The notes: generated from the letters alone by a model not told the origin. A stretch of 64,000 nt of DNA from an uncultured Cohaesibacter sp. (GCF_963664735.1 NZ_OY761553.1:4275001-4339000); one strand, 5' to 3'. Shown: positions 52,868 to 62,012, numbered from the stretch's first letter. Program-made: numbers and translations.

Positions 52868-54643
52868 ATGACCGAGACACAATCTCCTTCACGGGTACGA
52901 TTTCAGCCTTTGCGGCGTTTGGCGCCCTTTGCCCTCAAGTATCGGGGGCTCGTATTCGCCGCGTTCTTCTCGCTTATTGTGGCTTCGCTGGCGACATTGT
53001 CTTTGCCGATTCTTGTGAGAGGCTTTGTTGACCAGGGCATCTCTGAGAATAACATTGCGGATGTTAACCACTATACCGGTTTGCTTATCCTTGCTGTCAT
53101 GGTGTTGGCCTTGATGTCCGCCAGTCGCTACTATTTTGTTATCATTCTGGGGGAACGGGTCGTCAATGATCTCAGGTCCGCGGTTTTTGCCAAGCTGACG
53201 CTGCTGTCACCGGAATTTTATGATCGGGTGCGTAGCGGGGAAATCGTGTCACGCTTGACGGCTGATGCGACCCAGATTCGCTCCGCGGTTGGGGCTTCTG
53301 CCTCCATGGCATTGCGCAACTTCCTGCTGTTTACTGGCGCGGCTGTGATGATGGTGGTAACAAGCCCACGCATGTCATTGCTGGTGCTGGGGGCGATTCC
53401 CTTTATTGTCATTCCTCTGGTACTATTGGGGCGCTGGGTGCGCAGGCGCCAACGCTTCGCTCAAGACCGACTGGCCGACAGTTCTGCCTTTGCAACTGAA
53501 GCAATCGGAGCCATGCGCATTTTGCAGGCCTTCACGCAGGAAGAACGGGCCAAGTCTGTTTTCAGTCGCAACATAGAAGCTGCTTTTGGAGCGGCGCGCT
53601 CGTCGGTGCGCGCCAGAGCAGTTCTTACTGCATTTGCCTTTTTCATCATCTTTTCATCCATTGTGGCTGTGCTCTGGTATGCCGCTCACGATGTCACCGC
53701 CGGTCGTCTTTCTGCCGGTGCTCTTAGCCAGTTTGTGATTTACTCAACGATGGCTGCAGCCGGGCTTGGAGGCATGAGCGAGGTTTGGGGCGAGATTTCT
53801 CAGGCGTCCGGTTCAGCCGAGCGTCTGTTCGAGTTGCTGGATGAACCCGTGAGGGTTAAAAATGCGGACAATCTGATCCGGGTTGAAGCCATGACTGGAG
53901 CCTCTCTGCAGTTTGACGGGGTTGATTTCCACTATCCGTCATCGGAACAGAGTCCCGTCCTGTCCAGGCTGTCATTCTCTATTTCCGATGGCGAGACGGT
54001 TGCTATCGTTGGGCCCTCAGGGGCAGGCAAGACGACTATATTCCAGCTTCTGATGCGATTTTACGATCCAGAGCAGGGGCAGATTTTGCTTGGTGGGCAA
54101 CCGATCAGACAATTGGATTTGGCTGAGTTGCGTGCGTCGATCGCTTTAGTGCCTCAGGAGCCGATTATTTTTGCCATGTCGATTGCCGATAATATTGCAT
54201 TGGGGCGTGACGGGGCTTCCCGTGCCGAGATTGAAGCGGCTGCAAGAGCTGCTCATGCTGCGGACTTCGTTGAGCGATTGCCTGAGGGGTACGACACAAT
54301 GGTCGGAGAGCGTGGGGTAACACTCTCAGGAGGCCAGCGGCAGCGTTTGGCCATTGCGCGGGCAATCCTGAAGGATGCACCGATCCTGCTGCTGGATGAG
54401 GCCACCAGCGCTCTTGATGCCGAAAGTGAGCGTTATGTACAGCTTGCACTTTCCGATCTGATGAAAGGCCGCACGACGATTGTTATTGCGCATCGATTGG
54501 CTACGGTGAAAAAGGCAGACAGGATCCTCGTGCTCGATAAAGGCGCGCTTGTCGAGCAGGGTTCTCATGTCAGTCTTGTTGCTCAGGGCGGGCTCTATGC
54601 ACGTCTGGCAAGGCTTCAGTTCAGCATGGATGAGATTGGCTAG
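52868..54643 (+). CDS. ABC exporter half-transporter (fused permease and ATPase)
   Basis: 591 residues. Six membrane segments (about 20-310) are followed by the ATPase domain: Walker A GPSGAGKTT, signature LSGGQRQRLAIARAIL, Walker B ILLLDEATSALD and the H-loop AHRLAT. It is of the MsbA/LmrA-like homodimeric exporter type. The substrate is unknown; in Rhizobiales this gene sits beside rpmE and a MotA/OmpA-like pair, as here. ATG 52868 has TTGGAG upstream; the frame opens earlier but without a site. Confidence 0.9.
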   Translation: MTETQSPSRVRFQPLRRLAPFALKYRGLVFAAFFSLIVASLATLSLPILVRGFVDQGISENNIADVNHYTGLLILAVMVLALMSASRYYFVIILGERVVNDLRSAVFAKLTLLSPEFYDRVRSGEIVSRLTADATQIRSAVGASASMALRNFLLFTGAAVMMVVTSPRMSLLVLGAIPFIVIPLVLLGRWVRRRQRFAQDRLADSSAFATEAIGAMRILQAFTQEERAKSVFSRNIEAAFGAARSSVRARAVLTAFAFFIIFSSIVAVLWYAAHDVTAGRLSAGALSQFVIYSTMAAAGLGGMSEVWGEISQASGSAERLFELLDEPVRVKNADNLIRVEAMTGASLQFDGVDFHYPSSEQSPVLSRLSFSISDGETVAIVGPSGAGKTTIFQLLMRFYDPEQGQILLGGQPIRQLDLAELRASIALVPQEPIIFAMSIADNIALGRDGASRAEIEAAARAAHAADFVERLPEGYDTMVGERGVTLSGGQRQRLAIARAILKDAPILLLDEATSALDAESERYVQLALSDLMKGRTTIVIAHRLATVKKADRILVLDKGALVEQGSHVSLVAQGGLYARLARLQFSMDEIG

Positions 54644-54666
54644 GATGAAGCGGGTCAGGCGCCATT

Positions 54667-55695
54667 CTAACGCTGTGTCAGCTTGAACTCGATACGGCGG
54701 TTTTTGCGCAGGGCTTCCTCTGAATCGCCTTCTTCGAGCGGTTGGAATTCACCAAAGCCAGCTGCCACAAGGCGTTCAGGTGGCACACCCTTGGAGATCA
54801 GATATTTGACAACGGATATGGCGCGGGCTGATGAAAGCTCCCAGTTTGAAGGGAAGCGCGCGCTGTTGATCGGGCGATTGTCGGTGTGGCCATCTACACG
54901 CAGAACCCAGTCGATTTCGTCGGGGATATCCTGAATCAGCTCCATGATAGCATCTGCCACATGATCAAGCTCTTTTTCGCCTTCTTCCTTCATGCGGTCT
55001 TCCCCTGAGGGGAACAGAACTTCAGACTGGAATACGAAGCGGTCGCCTACGACGCGAATGTCCGAGCGCTGGGAGAGAATTTCGCGTAGCCGGCCGAAGA
55101 AATCCGAGCGATAGCGTGAAAGCTCCTGCACGCGTTGGGCCAACGCAATGTTGAGGCGCTTGCCGAGGCTGGCGATCTTGGTCTGGCTTTCCTTGTCTCT
55201 TTGCTCGGATGCATCCAGCGCTTCTTCAAGGGCTGCGATTTGGCGGCGCAGTGCAGAGATTTGCTGGTTGAGCAATTCCACCTGCGCCAAGGCCCGTTGG
55301 GAAATGGCCTTTTCACTTTCCAGCTTGCTGGTCAATGTCGAGATCTGGCCACCGGCACTATCCTGATCGCCCTTTTGTGTTTCAAGCTGCATAGCGAAGC
55401 GATCCCGTGCCGCTTCCGCACTTGAAAGGCTTGCTTGCAGGGTGACCAGGGAGCTTTCCATGTCCTGCCCTTTGGCGCGCTCCAAGGCGAGCAATTCGGT
55501 CAGTTCTGCAATCTGGCTGTTGAGCTTGTTGAGTGCGGTGTCCTTGCCGGAAATCTCCTGACTGAGGAAGAACTGGGCAACCATGAAAACGGTGAGCAGA
55601 AAGATGAGCACAAGCAACAAGGTTGCCATGGCATCCACGAAGCCGGGCCAATAGTCCGCTCTTTGTTCGCTGCGACGGTTACGGGACAGGCCCAT
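54667..55695 (-). CDS. MotB/OmpA-like peptidoglycan-binding protein (non-flagellar)
   Basis: 342 residues. One membrane helix near the N-terminus (FVDAMATLLLVLIFLLTVFM, about 19-38) contains an aspartate, D21, positioned like the ion-binding Asp of MotB and ZorB. A coiled coil follows (about 50-195) and an OmpA C-terminal peptidoglycan-binding domain (about 215-342; VLRVDGHTDNRPI, SSARAISVVKYLISKG, KNRRIEFKLTQR). The partner is the MotA-like protein encoded 70 bases upstream on the same strand. The pair looks like a proton-driven envelope machine unconnected with flagella; its role is unknown. Confidence 0.85.
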   Translation of the reverse strand: MGLSRNRRSEQRADYWPGFVDAMATLLLVLIFLLTVFMVAQFFLSQEISGKDTALNKLNSQIAELTELLALERAKGQDMESSLVTLQASLSSAEAARDRFAMQLETQKGDQDSAGGQISTLTSKLESEKAISQRALAQVELLNQQISALRRQIAALEEALDASEQRDKESQTKIASLGKRLNIALAQRVQELSRYRSDFFGRLREILSQRSDIRVVGDRFVFQSEVLFPSGEDRMKEEGEKELDHVADAIMELIQDIPDEIDWVLRVDGHTDNRPINSARFPSNWELSSARAISVVKYLISKGVPPERLVAAGFGEFQPLEEGDSEEALRKNRRIEFKLTQR

Positions 55696-55765
55696 CTCAA
55701 TTCCTCACACTCAAATGAACCAATCAGAAACGGCCATAGCAGACCAGACGATTGGCTCTGAATAT

Positions 55766-56803
55766 TTAGCTATGTTTGCTGGTGCCGGCTCTGGACAGGA
55801 CGTCGTTAAGCTTGGTCAGCACATTCTTGACTTCTTCTTGCTGGCTTGCCTGCTGGTCGGCCCATTCGCGCATCAATTGTTGTTCGGAGCGCAGATGTTG
55901 CACCAGCCCCTGAATGCCTTCGGCAAGGTTGGCCATTGCGGAGGTTGCATTGCGTCCTGAGCTGGTTTTTGCTTCAACGCCGACCTGATCGATCTTGCGG
56001 GACAATTGTTCCAGCACTGCAACGAGCTGCTCGTTGTCGTTGCTATCCAATGCTTCGCTGTAATTGCTATCCAGATCTTCAAAGTTGATGTCGGTAACCG
56101 TTGATAGCCAGTCTTCCAGATTGGTGAAGAAGCGGGTCTGTGCCTGACTGGCCTGCAAATCGAGAAAGCCCAGAACAAGGGAGCCGGAAAGACCAAAGAG
56201 GGATGAAGAAAAGGCCGTGCCCATGCCCTGTAGCGGGGCTTCCAGACCTTGTTTGAGGTCTTCAAAGATGACGCCTACGTCACTTGATGCAACGGAAAGA
56301 GAACTGATCACGTCGCCGACCGAACTAACCGTTTGCAACAAACCCCAGAAGGTGCCGAGCAGGCCCAGAAACACAAGCAGACCGGTAAAATAACGCGACA
56401 TGTCGCGCGCTTCATCAAGGCGCATGCCTACAGATTCAAGAATGGAACGCATGGTGGAAGTGTTGATGGCCATGCGGCCTACACGATCCCCCAGAAGCGT
56501 TGCCATGGGAGCCAGAAGGATCGGCGGGCGATCAACTTCCAGACCCGGATCGCCAAGGCGAAAGTTGTTGACCCATTTGACTTCTCTGAAGAGCCGGACA
56601 ACCTGTCTCATCGCCAGAAATATGCCGATTGCCAGAACAAAGAAAATCATCGAGTTCAGAAGCGGGTTGCTCCAGAAAGCTTGAAGAATCTGCCGATATA
56701 GGATGATTGGGACAAAGGCGGCTGCGCCAATGAAGATGAGCATGCGCCACAGATATCGTTGTGGGCTGGAAAGCTTGTAAGGATCGAGTTCGCTGGACAT
56801 CAT
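55766..56803 (-). CDS. MotA/TolQ/ExbB-like membrane protein (non-flagellar)
   Basis: About 345 residues from ATG 56803. Membrane segments at about 20-37 and 51-70 are followed by the MotA/TolQ-type pair (about 140-162 GLLVFLGLLGTFWGLLQTV and 194-215 GMGTAFSSSLFGLSGSLVLGF). A C-terminal coiled tail (about 250-345) is Gln/Glu-rich. It is the stator subunit for the downstream OmpA-like protein. The tail is much shorter than in ZorA. An in-frame TTG 30 bases further up is an unlikely start. Confidence 0.8.
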   Translation of the reverse strand: MMSSELDPYKLSSPQRYLWRMLIFIGAAAFVPIILYRQILQAFWSNPLLNSMIFFVLAIGIFLAMRQVVRLFREVKWVNNFRLGDPGLEVDRPPILLAPMATLLGDRVGRMAINTSTMRSILESVGMRLDEARDMSRYFTGLLVFLGLLGTFWGLLQTVSSVGDVISSLSVASSDVGVIFEDLKQGLEAPLQGMGTAFSSSLFGLSGSLVLGFLDLQASQAQTRFFTNLEDWLSTVTDINFEDLDSNYSEALDSNDNEQLVAVLEQLSRKIDQVGVEAKTSSGRNATSAMANLAEGIQGLVQHLRSEQQLMREWADQQASQQEEVKNVLTKLNDVLSRAGTSKHS

Positions 56804-56965
56804 CCGATTCCGATTACGCCAAAAGCTGGTCAAAAGCTTGACGAAGGGTTAACGCCAAGCCTTTGAACTTTGCCCAATTTTGTCCAATAGGAAAAGGGGG
56901 CTTGTGGACTATATCTGCAATCAGAGGCAGAAAGATGACGAGAACAGGGGGTTATGCCCTTTCGA

Positions 56966-57442
56966 TTATTTTTTCGCACCTCCGGCAAGCGGAATTGAGG
57001 TTGTGGTTTGTTCGGAGTGCTCGAAGATTTGTGCTTTTTGAATCAGTTGCGCAATGATGATTCCCGCCACCAGTGCCAGCACGAAAACGAAGCTGGAAAG
57101 ATGCCCCAGACCGAGGGCCGGCAAGGATGCTCCCGGACAGAAACCGCCGATCCCCCAGCCGATGCCGAATATGGATGAGCCGATCACCAGTTTCCGGTCG
57201 ATCCTGCGATTGGTGGGAACGTTAAAGGACGGGGTGAATATGGGCTTGTGCATTTTTCGGAAAATAAGCGCATAGCCTGGGATGGCAATGGTCAGAGCGC
57301 CAGCCATGACAAAGGCAAGGCTGGGGTCGAATGTGCCAGCAATATCAAAAAAGTTAAGGACTTTGGCAGGGTTGGCCATGCCGGACGTGATGATGCCAAG
57401 GCCGAATATGGCCCCGATCAAGCCTGCTACAAGATAACGCAT
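56966..57442 (-). CDS. YeeE/YedE family transport protein (half 2)
   Basis: 158 residues with about four membrane segments. GLIGAIFGLGIITSGMANPAKV is the family N-terminal repeat and GIGWGIGGFCPGASLPALG carries the conserved Cys of the thiosulfate-type channel. It is encoded 12 bases after its partner; together they equal one full YeeE (TsuA-like) protein. The substrate is likely a sulfur compound. The C-terminal 20 residues are polar. Confidence 0.85.
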   Translation of the reverse strand: MRYLVAGLIGAIFGLGIITSGMANPAKVLNFFDIAGTFDPSLAFVMAGALTIAIPGYALIFRKMHKPIFTPSFNVPTNRRIDRKLVIGSSIFGIGWGIGGFCPGASLPALGLGHLSSFVFVLALVAGIIIAQLIQKAQIFEHSEQTTTSIPLAGGAKK

Positions 57443-57454
57443 GGTTGGTGTCCT

Positions 57455-57871
57455 TTAGAGAATATGGCGCGTGAGGAAAACGGTGATGAATGCAAAGCTC
57501 ATGAACATGATGACTGCGACTGCAGAGCGGCGAGAAAAGCGCGCCAAGCCGCAGATGCCATGGCCGGATGTGCAGCCCGAGCCGAATGTGACGCCAATGC
57601 CGGTGATGACACCGCCGACAATCAGGGCTTCGGGTGATACGGGCATTTGATAGGTTACGTCGTGGAAGGTCAGTTCATAGAGGAGTGGAGCCAGAATCGC
57701 TCCTGCCAGAAAACTCGCTTTCCAGTGCATGTCGCTACCCAATGGGGGAAGGATGCCTGCAAGGATGCCGGTCATTCCAGCGATGCGGCCCCAGGAGAGC
57801 ATCAGCAACACCGCAGCTAGGCCGATGAGCGTGCCTCCTGCAAAGGAAACCAGAGGGGTAAATTCAGTCAC
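57455..57871 (-). CDS. YeeE/YedE family transport protein (half 1)
   Basis: 138 residues with about four membrane segments. GIGVTFGSGCTSGHGICGLAR contains the conserved Cys-Gly-His-Gly-Cys region of the family. First gene of a two-gene operon. Many relatives are induced by sulfide or thiosulfate through ArsR-type repressors; a 16-base palindrome upstream is a candidate site, though no such regulator gene is adjacent. Confidence 0.85.
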   Translation of the reverse strand: MTEFTPLVSFAGGTLIGLAAVLLMLSWGRIAGMTGILAGILPPLGSDMHWKASFLAGAILAPLLYELTFHDVTYQMPVSPEALIVGGVITGIGVTFGSGCTSGHGICGLARFSRRSAVAVIMFMSFAFITVFLTRHIL

Positions 57872-57932
57872 GTGTCAAAACTCCACGAAGGGTAAGAATG
57901 CGGCAAGCATAATTCTTTTGTACTTTCTTATA

Positions 57933-57948
57933 TTCGACTTAAGTCAAA
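57933..57948. promoter_or_regulatory. Palindrome upstream of the YeeE/YedE operon
   Basis: GACTTAAGTC (57936-57945) is a perfect palindrome extended by TT-N at 57933 and N-AA at 57946-57948, so 14 of 16 positions are symmetric. It lies 62 bases upstream of the first YeeE gene. Confidence 0.5.
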
Positions 57949-58123
57949 TTACGAAGCGTTTCTGTGATTAAATCGTGGATTTCGAAAATATGTATATAAC
58001 AGGCCGATTTCAGAGCAATTTTTGCTTGAAACGGGTTTTGAGTGAGAAAAGTGATCTCGCCAGACGCGGCTGCGAATAGCCTTTTTTGAAGCTCGCCGAT
58101 GACGACACACTGCTTACAGGGAA

Positions 58124-58153
58124 AACAAAAAGGCCGCCCGAAGACGACCTTTG
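58124..58153 (-). terminator. Rho-independent terminator of the IMPase gene
   Basis: On the minus strand AAAGGTCG pairs with CGGCCTTT (G-T pairs included) around GTCTTCGGG, followed by TTGTTTT. Confidence 0.7.
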
Positions 58154-58196
58154 ACTTTGTTGATCTGCGAGATCTCGGGATGGCACCAAGGCCGAT

Positions 58197-58982
58197 CTAT
58201 TTCTTGAGGGTTTTCTCAAGGCGCATGCGAATCAGTTCGTTGCCAGCGATGATCGAGCCATTATCCAGCATCTTGTCGCCGCCATCGATATCGGTTACGA
58301 AGCCACCAGCTTCGCGCACCAGAATGATGCCTGCTGCGATATCCCATGCGTTGAGCGCTTCTTCCCAATAGGCGTCCATACGACCGGCTGCCACATAGGC
58401 AAGGTCGAGAGAAGCAGCACCCAAACGGCGGATACCTGAGACTTCAGCCATGACCTTTTCCAGCTGTGCCAGGTAAGGTTTGTGTTTGCCACGGCCAAGG
58501 TGAGGAACGCCGGTGCCGATGACGCAATCATGGAAATCGTCACGAGCAGCCACGCGCATGCGTCGGTCGTTATGAAATGCACCGCGGCCGCGCTCTGCCG
58601 TGAACAGGTCGTCAGTTGCCGGATTGTAAATGACGCCAGCGATGATGCGGCCTTCATGCTCCAGCGCAATTGAAATCGCAAAGATAGGAATTCCGTGCAA
58701 GAAATTGGTCGTGCCATCCAGTGGATCGATGATCCAGCGATGGCTTTTGTCCAAGCCTTCTTCCTCTCCGCTTTCCTCTCTGAGGAAACCGAAATTCGGA
58801 CGGGCTTTTCTAAGCTCATCTGTCAGGGTTTTTTCAGCCTGCAGGTCAGCGTTTGAAACAAAATCCCCCGGGCCCTTGCGGGAGACCTGCAGATTTTCCA
58901 ATTCGCCGAAATCCCGAGCAAGTCGGCGGCCAGCCTTGAGGGCGGCTTGAACCATAACATTGAGAAGAGCTGAGCGTGCCAT
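58197..58982 (-). CDS. Inositol monophosphatase family protein (SuhB-like)
   Basis: 261 residues. MARSALLNVMVQAA start, then metal-site motifs GDFVSNADLQAE, LREESGEEEG, WIIDPLDGTTNFLHGIP (Asp-Asp pair) and the late NAWDIAAGIILVREAGG. It hydrolyses myo-inositol phosphate or related phosphate esters (Mg2+-dependent) and could act as SuhB. The frame extends to 59090 but the family starts at 58982. It follows efp on the same strand by 170 bases. Confidence 0.92.
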   Translation of the reverse strand: MARSALLNVMVQAALKAGRRLARDFGELENLQVSRKGPGDFVSNADLQAEKTLTDELRKARPNFGFLREESGEEEGLDKSHRWIIDPLDGTTNFLHGIPIFAISIALEHEGRIIAGVIYNPATDDLFTAERGRGAFHNDRRMRVAARDDFHDCVIGTGVPHLGRGKHKPYLAQLEKVMAEVSGIRRLGAASLDLAYVAAGRMDAYWEEALNAWDIAAGIILVREAGGFVTDIDGGDKMLDNGSIIAGNELIRMRLEKTLKK

Positions 58983-59104
58983 TGTCTTTTGAGTTCCCAG
59001 ATTAGCGGCTGGAGCAAATGTCACAATAAGCTTCAGAAGCGAAGTCATATTGTGCGGTGTAAAACAAGGCGCGCCGACGATATTACTCAAACGACGCGCC
59101 GTCA

Positions 59105-59137
59105 GATTTATAAATGGTCTTTTCGTGTAAAGACCAT
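59105..59137 (-). terminator. Hairpin terminator downstream of efp
   Basis: ATGGTCTTT (59114-59122) pairs with AAAGACCAT (59129-59137); on the minus strand TTTATAAAT follows. The T-run is weak. Confidence 0.55.
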
Positions 59138-59152
59138 GGCAGTGAAGCGGAC

Positions 59153-59716
59153 TTAGTCAGCGCGTTTCACATATTCGATTTCGTTGGTGTCCACGACGAT
59201 CTTTTCACCGGTGGTGATGAACGGAGGAACCATGCAGCGGATGCCGTTTTCCAGCATTGCTGGCTTATAGGATGAAGACTGGGTCTGGCCTTTGATGGTT
59301 GGCTCGGTTTCGGTCACTTCCAGCGTTACCTGATCTGGCAGATCAATGCCGATTGGCTTTTCTTCATAAAGCTCAACAACAACAGCCATGCCGTCCTGCA
59401 AGAATGCTGCGCGTTCGCCAACAAAGTCCTTGTTCAGTTCAAGCTGTTCGTAGGAAACGGTGTCCATAAAGACCAGATTCTCACCTTCTTCATAAAGAAA
59501 AGTGAAGTCTTTTTGTTCCAGACGAACGCGCTCAACGGTTTCACTGGCGCGGAACCGTTCATTGAGCTTGCGGCCATCGAGAAGGTTCTTGAGCTCTACC
59601 TGTGCAAACGCGCCACCTTTACCCGGCTTCACTGCGTTTACTTTAACAGCGACCCAGATCGTGCTCTGATGTTCAATCACGTTGCCAGGACGGATTTCGT
59701 TGCCATTGATCTTCAT
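59153..59716 (-). CDS. efp: Translation elongation factor P
   Basis: 187 residues from ATG 59716 ([14 protein letters not shown]). Three OB-like domains. The first domain ends with the tip loop [11 protein letters not shown] holding the lysine (K33) that EpmA would modify in enterobacteria. [17 protein letters not shown] in the third domain is typical. EF-P relieves ribosome stalling at polyproline, relevant here because the MepK-like tail is Pro-rich. The frame extends upstream to 59908 but alignment begins at 59716. Possible operon with the Sel1 gene. Confidence 0.93.
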   Translation of the reverse strand: MKINGNEIRPGNVIEHQSTIWVAVKVNAVKPGKGGAFAQVELKNLLDGRKLNERFRASETVERVRLEQKDFTFLYEEGENLVFMDTVSYEQLELNKDFVGERAAFLQDGMAVVVELYEEKPIGIDLPDQVTLEVTETEPTIKGQTQSSSYKPAMLENGIRCMVPPFITTGEKIVVDTNEIEYVKRAD

Positions 59717-59959
59717 AACAAACCATCTTGCTGACAGGTCGCGAGGCGAAAAGGCTGCAGCGATCCTGTAAATAATGCCATAGGGTGAAAAAGCCTCACA
59801 AAGGCCAAACGTATCATGGCTTTCGGGGCAGGTGCCCTGTAGGACCATATTCAAGAGTTTTTTGCAAGACTTTTGGCAGATTTTCTGGCGTAAAACTGCC
59901 AAATCCACCTGTAGACCTCTCTCTTGGGACCTTTAGGCCAATATCAGTTAACTCTGGTT

Positions 59960-61105
59960 CTACCAGAGGGTATGTGCTTTGAGCGCTTTAAGCGCCAGCT
60001 GTTTTTCGTTGTCTGGAAGATCCTGAAAGTATTTTTCCAGCCACGCGTCATTCTTGCCCGCACGCTTGGACAGAAGATAATACTTGGCCGCTTCGATTGG
60101 GTCTGGAGCTTTGCCATAGCCTCTGGCCAGAATGCGCGCCAGACGATTTTGCGCCAGAATGCTGCCGGCGTCGGCGGCCTGCTTGAGCCATGCCCGAGAC
60201 GCCTCGAAGTCTTGCTTGACGCCTTTGCCCTGGAACAGCATCAAGCCATATTCCAGTTGCGCGTCGAGAAAACCGCCTTGGGCAGACATTCGCATCCAAT
60301 AGGCCGCTTGTTCCAGATCTGGCGTAGGAAAGTAATCGGACTGGTAAAGATTGGCCAAGGTATATCCGGCAGCTGCGACGCCCTGCTTGGCTGATTTTGT
60401 CAAAAGGTCGAGCGCTTTTGTGATGTCCTGCTCTACCAACTGCCCTCTGAGATATAAAAGGCCCAAGTTGAATTGGGCATTCTTCTGATCGTGCTCTGCT
60501 GCTTTTTGAAATAGCTCGAGCCCTTTTTGCAGATTCTTTTCGACGCCTTCGCCACGAACATAGAGCATTCCGAGGTTGAATTGGGCTTCCCTGTCGCCCT
60601 TGTCGGCTGCCAGAGCAAACCAGTCAGCCGCAGCCTTGGAGTCTTGCGGAACACCATTTCCTTCCAGATAGAGATTGCCAAGCAGGGTTTGGGAGGGGAT
60701 GTCGCCCGCACCGGCCAATTTCGTCGCCAAGGCAAATGCCGTCAAATAGAAGCCGCGCTGATAGGCCGAGTATGCCGATGTATTTTTGAGGACAAACCGG
60801 GGGACGTCAAAAGGATTGGTCGGATCGGTGATCGAGGCAGACGCTGCATTTGAAAATGGTTTGTCAGCATCATCACCTTGTTCTTCCTCCGGAACTGGCT
60901 CTGTCAACTCTTGGGGAAGCTCCAGAATATTGTCTGTTGGTGAAGCTGGGGCTGCTGGTTGTGAAACTGCGTCTTCTGCAAAGGCAGACAGGGGCGTAAA
61001 GCTCATGGTCAGGGCGATGGCGAGCAAAGCCAATCGGCCATATTTCAGAGCAGGATGCGGTTTTGGTTGGCTTGCGCTTGGCGCAGAGGTCTTTTTTGCA
61101 AGCAT
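59960..61105 (-). CDS. Sel1-like repeat protein, secreted or membrane-anchored
   Basis: 381 residues. A hydrophobic segment at about 25-43 with ALA-type cleavage (SAFA) acts as signal. Residues 45-105 are acidic and Pro-rich. From about 120, five to six Sel1 repeats run in series, e.g. SQTLLGNLYLEGNGVPQD, AQFNLGMLYVRGEGVEKN, AQLEYGLMLFQGKGVKQD. Sel1 repeats form alpha-solenoids for protein contacts, often in envelope or exopolysaccharide regulation (ExoR-like). The specific role is unknown. A start at 61150 is also in frame but unsupported. Confidence 0.8.
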   Translation of the reverse strand: MLAKKTSAPSASQPKPHPALKYGRLALLAIALTMSFTPLSAFAEDAVSQPAAPASPTDNILELPQELTEPVPEEEQGDDADKPFSNAASASITDPTNPFDVPRFVLKNTSAYSAYQRGFYLTAFALATKLAGAGDIPSQTLLGNLYLEGNGVPQDSKAAADWFALAADKGDREAQFNLGMLYVRGEGVEKNLQKGLELFQKAAEHDQKNAQFNLGLLYLRGQLVEQDITKALDLLTKSAKQGVAAAGYTLANLYQSDYFPTPDLEQAAYWMRMSAQGGFLDAQLEYGLMLFQGKGVKQDFEASRAWLKQAADAGSILAQNRLARILARGYGKAPDPIEAAKYYLLSKRAGKNDAWLEKYFQDLPDNEKQLALKALKAHTLW

Positions 61106-61220
61106 GACAATAATCTGACAGCGTTCCCTAGGGGCTTGTGATGTGCCCAATCAGGTTGGTTTGGCAGTGAAATTCGGCCATTCTGTGATTGCGCTCATCT
61201 TTGTCTGATGAGAGCGATGA

Positions 61221-61859
61221 TCAGGACTGCTCCTTGGCCCCTTCTGTTAGCAGAGCGCAGGCTTTGCTCACGGCAATTTGTGGTCCGGCCTCATGCTCCC
61301 AGATGGCTTCCCGAAGGGCTATGAACTCGATGCCCAAGGCGGAAACCTTTTCGCATTCGCCAAGGTCTTTGCCGCCGATAATAACTGCAGGAACTTCAAA
61401 CAGGGTCGACCACCAGTCGGCCATTTCCAGCGACTTTTCGTGAATGCTATCCTGTGTTGGCGCGTCCAGTCGACCAAACATGATATAGTCTATGCCGCTT
61501 TCTCCGATTTCCATGGCGGTGTGGCGCTTGTTGCCGCCTTCTGCTCCAAGCATGAAACGGCTGGAAAAATCTTCTGCGGCATTCTGTATGTCTGTGAGAT
61601 CTCCATCGATGTGAAGACCGTCGCATTTGGTGCGGCCTGCGACGCGTGTGTCTCCGCGCAGAACCACGGCGATATCATGTTTCTGAGCCATCGGAGCGAT
61701 GGTCTGGGCGATCTTCTGCAATTCATTGTCGTTCTGGGTTTCACAATCGATCAGCAATGCTGCGATTTCTCCTCCATCCATTGCAGCTTGCAATTGGGCC
61801 GGGAAAGTTTCCAGATCAATATGCCTCGGGGTAACGAGATAAATCTGTGTGGGCTCCAT
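61221..61859 (-). CDS. Thiamine phosphate synthase-like protein
   Basis: 212 residues of the TenI/ThiE TIM-barrel fold: IYLVTPRHIDLETFPAQLQAA at the N-terminus, VAGRTKCDGLHIDGD and MLGAEGGNKRHTAMEIGESGIDYIMFGRL (about 104-132). Classic ThiE motifs are only partly kept: the phosphate-binding GIGGI region is replaced by VIIGGKDL. In Rhizobiales this degenerate relative recurs near the gap-pgk cluster, so it may have a function other than thiamine synthesis. Confidence in the fold is good, in the reaction low. Confidence 0.7.
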   Translation of the reverse strand: MEPTQIYLVTPRHIDLETFPAQLQAAMDGGEIAALLIDCETQNDNELQKIAQTIAPMAQKHDIAVVLRGDTRVAGRTKCDGLHIDGDLTDIQNAAEDFSSRFMLGAEGGNKRHTAMEIGESGIDYIMFGRLDAPTQDSIHEKSLEMADWWSTLFEVPAVIIGGKDLGECEKVSALGIEFIALREAIWEHEAGPQIAVSKACALLTEGAKEQS

Positions 61860-61950
61860 GATGTGACCTGCTTATGGTTGGAGAGATGATATTCGCTTCA
61901 TATCTCGCAAAAGCGGCTCCGTTGCAAGGGCGAGAACCGTCTGAGAAATG

Positions 61951-61979
61951 AAAAATGCGCCAATCGATGGATCGGCGCA
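61951..61979 (-). terminator. Rho-independent terminator of pgk
   Basis: TGCGCC (61956-61961) pairs with GGCGCA (61974-61979); on the minus strand TTTTT follows (61951-61955). Confidence 0.8.
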
Positions 61980-62012
61980 CCTTTTGTCATAGAAATTGGG
62001 GTTGTCCCTCAA

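Larger units (their letters stand above)
57872..58196. other. Intergenic region with YeeE upstream sequence and IMPase 3' end
   Basis: 325 bases. It contains the palindrome at 57933-57948 near the YeeE start and the IMPase terminator at 58124-58153. Nothing between them resembles a gene. Confidence 0.5.

Noticed and set aside
54667-56803. Zorya anti-phage system (ZorA/ZorB)
   Set aside because: The MotA/MotB-like pair resembles ZorAB in outline, but no ZorC, ZorD or ZorE gene is next to it and the MotA-like tail is far too short. The neighbours are rpmE, an ABC exporter and YeeE.
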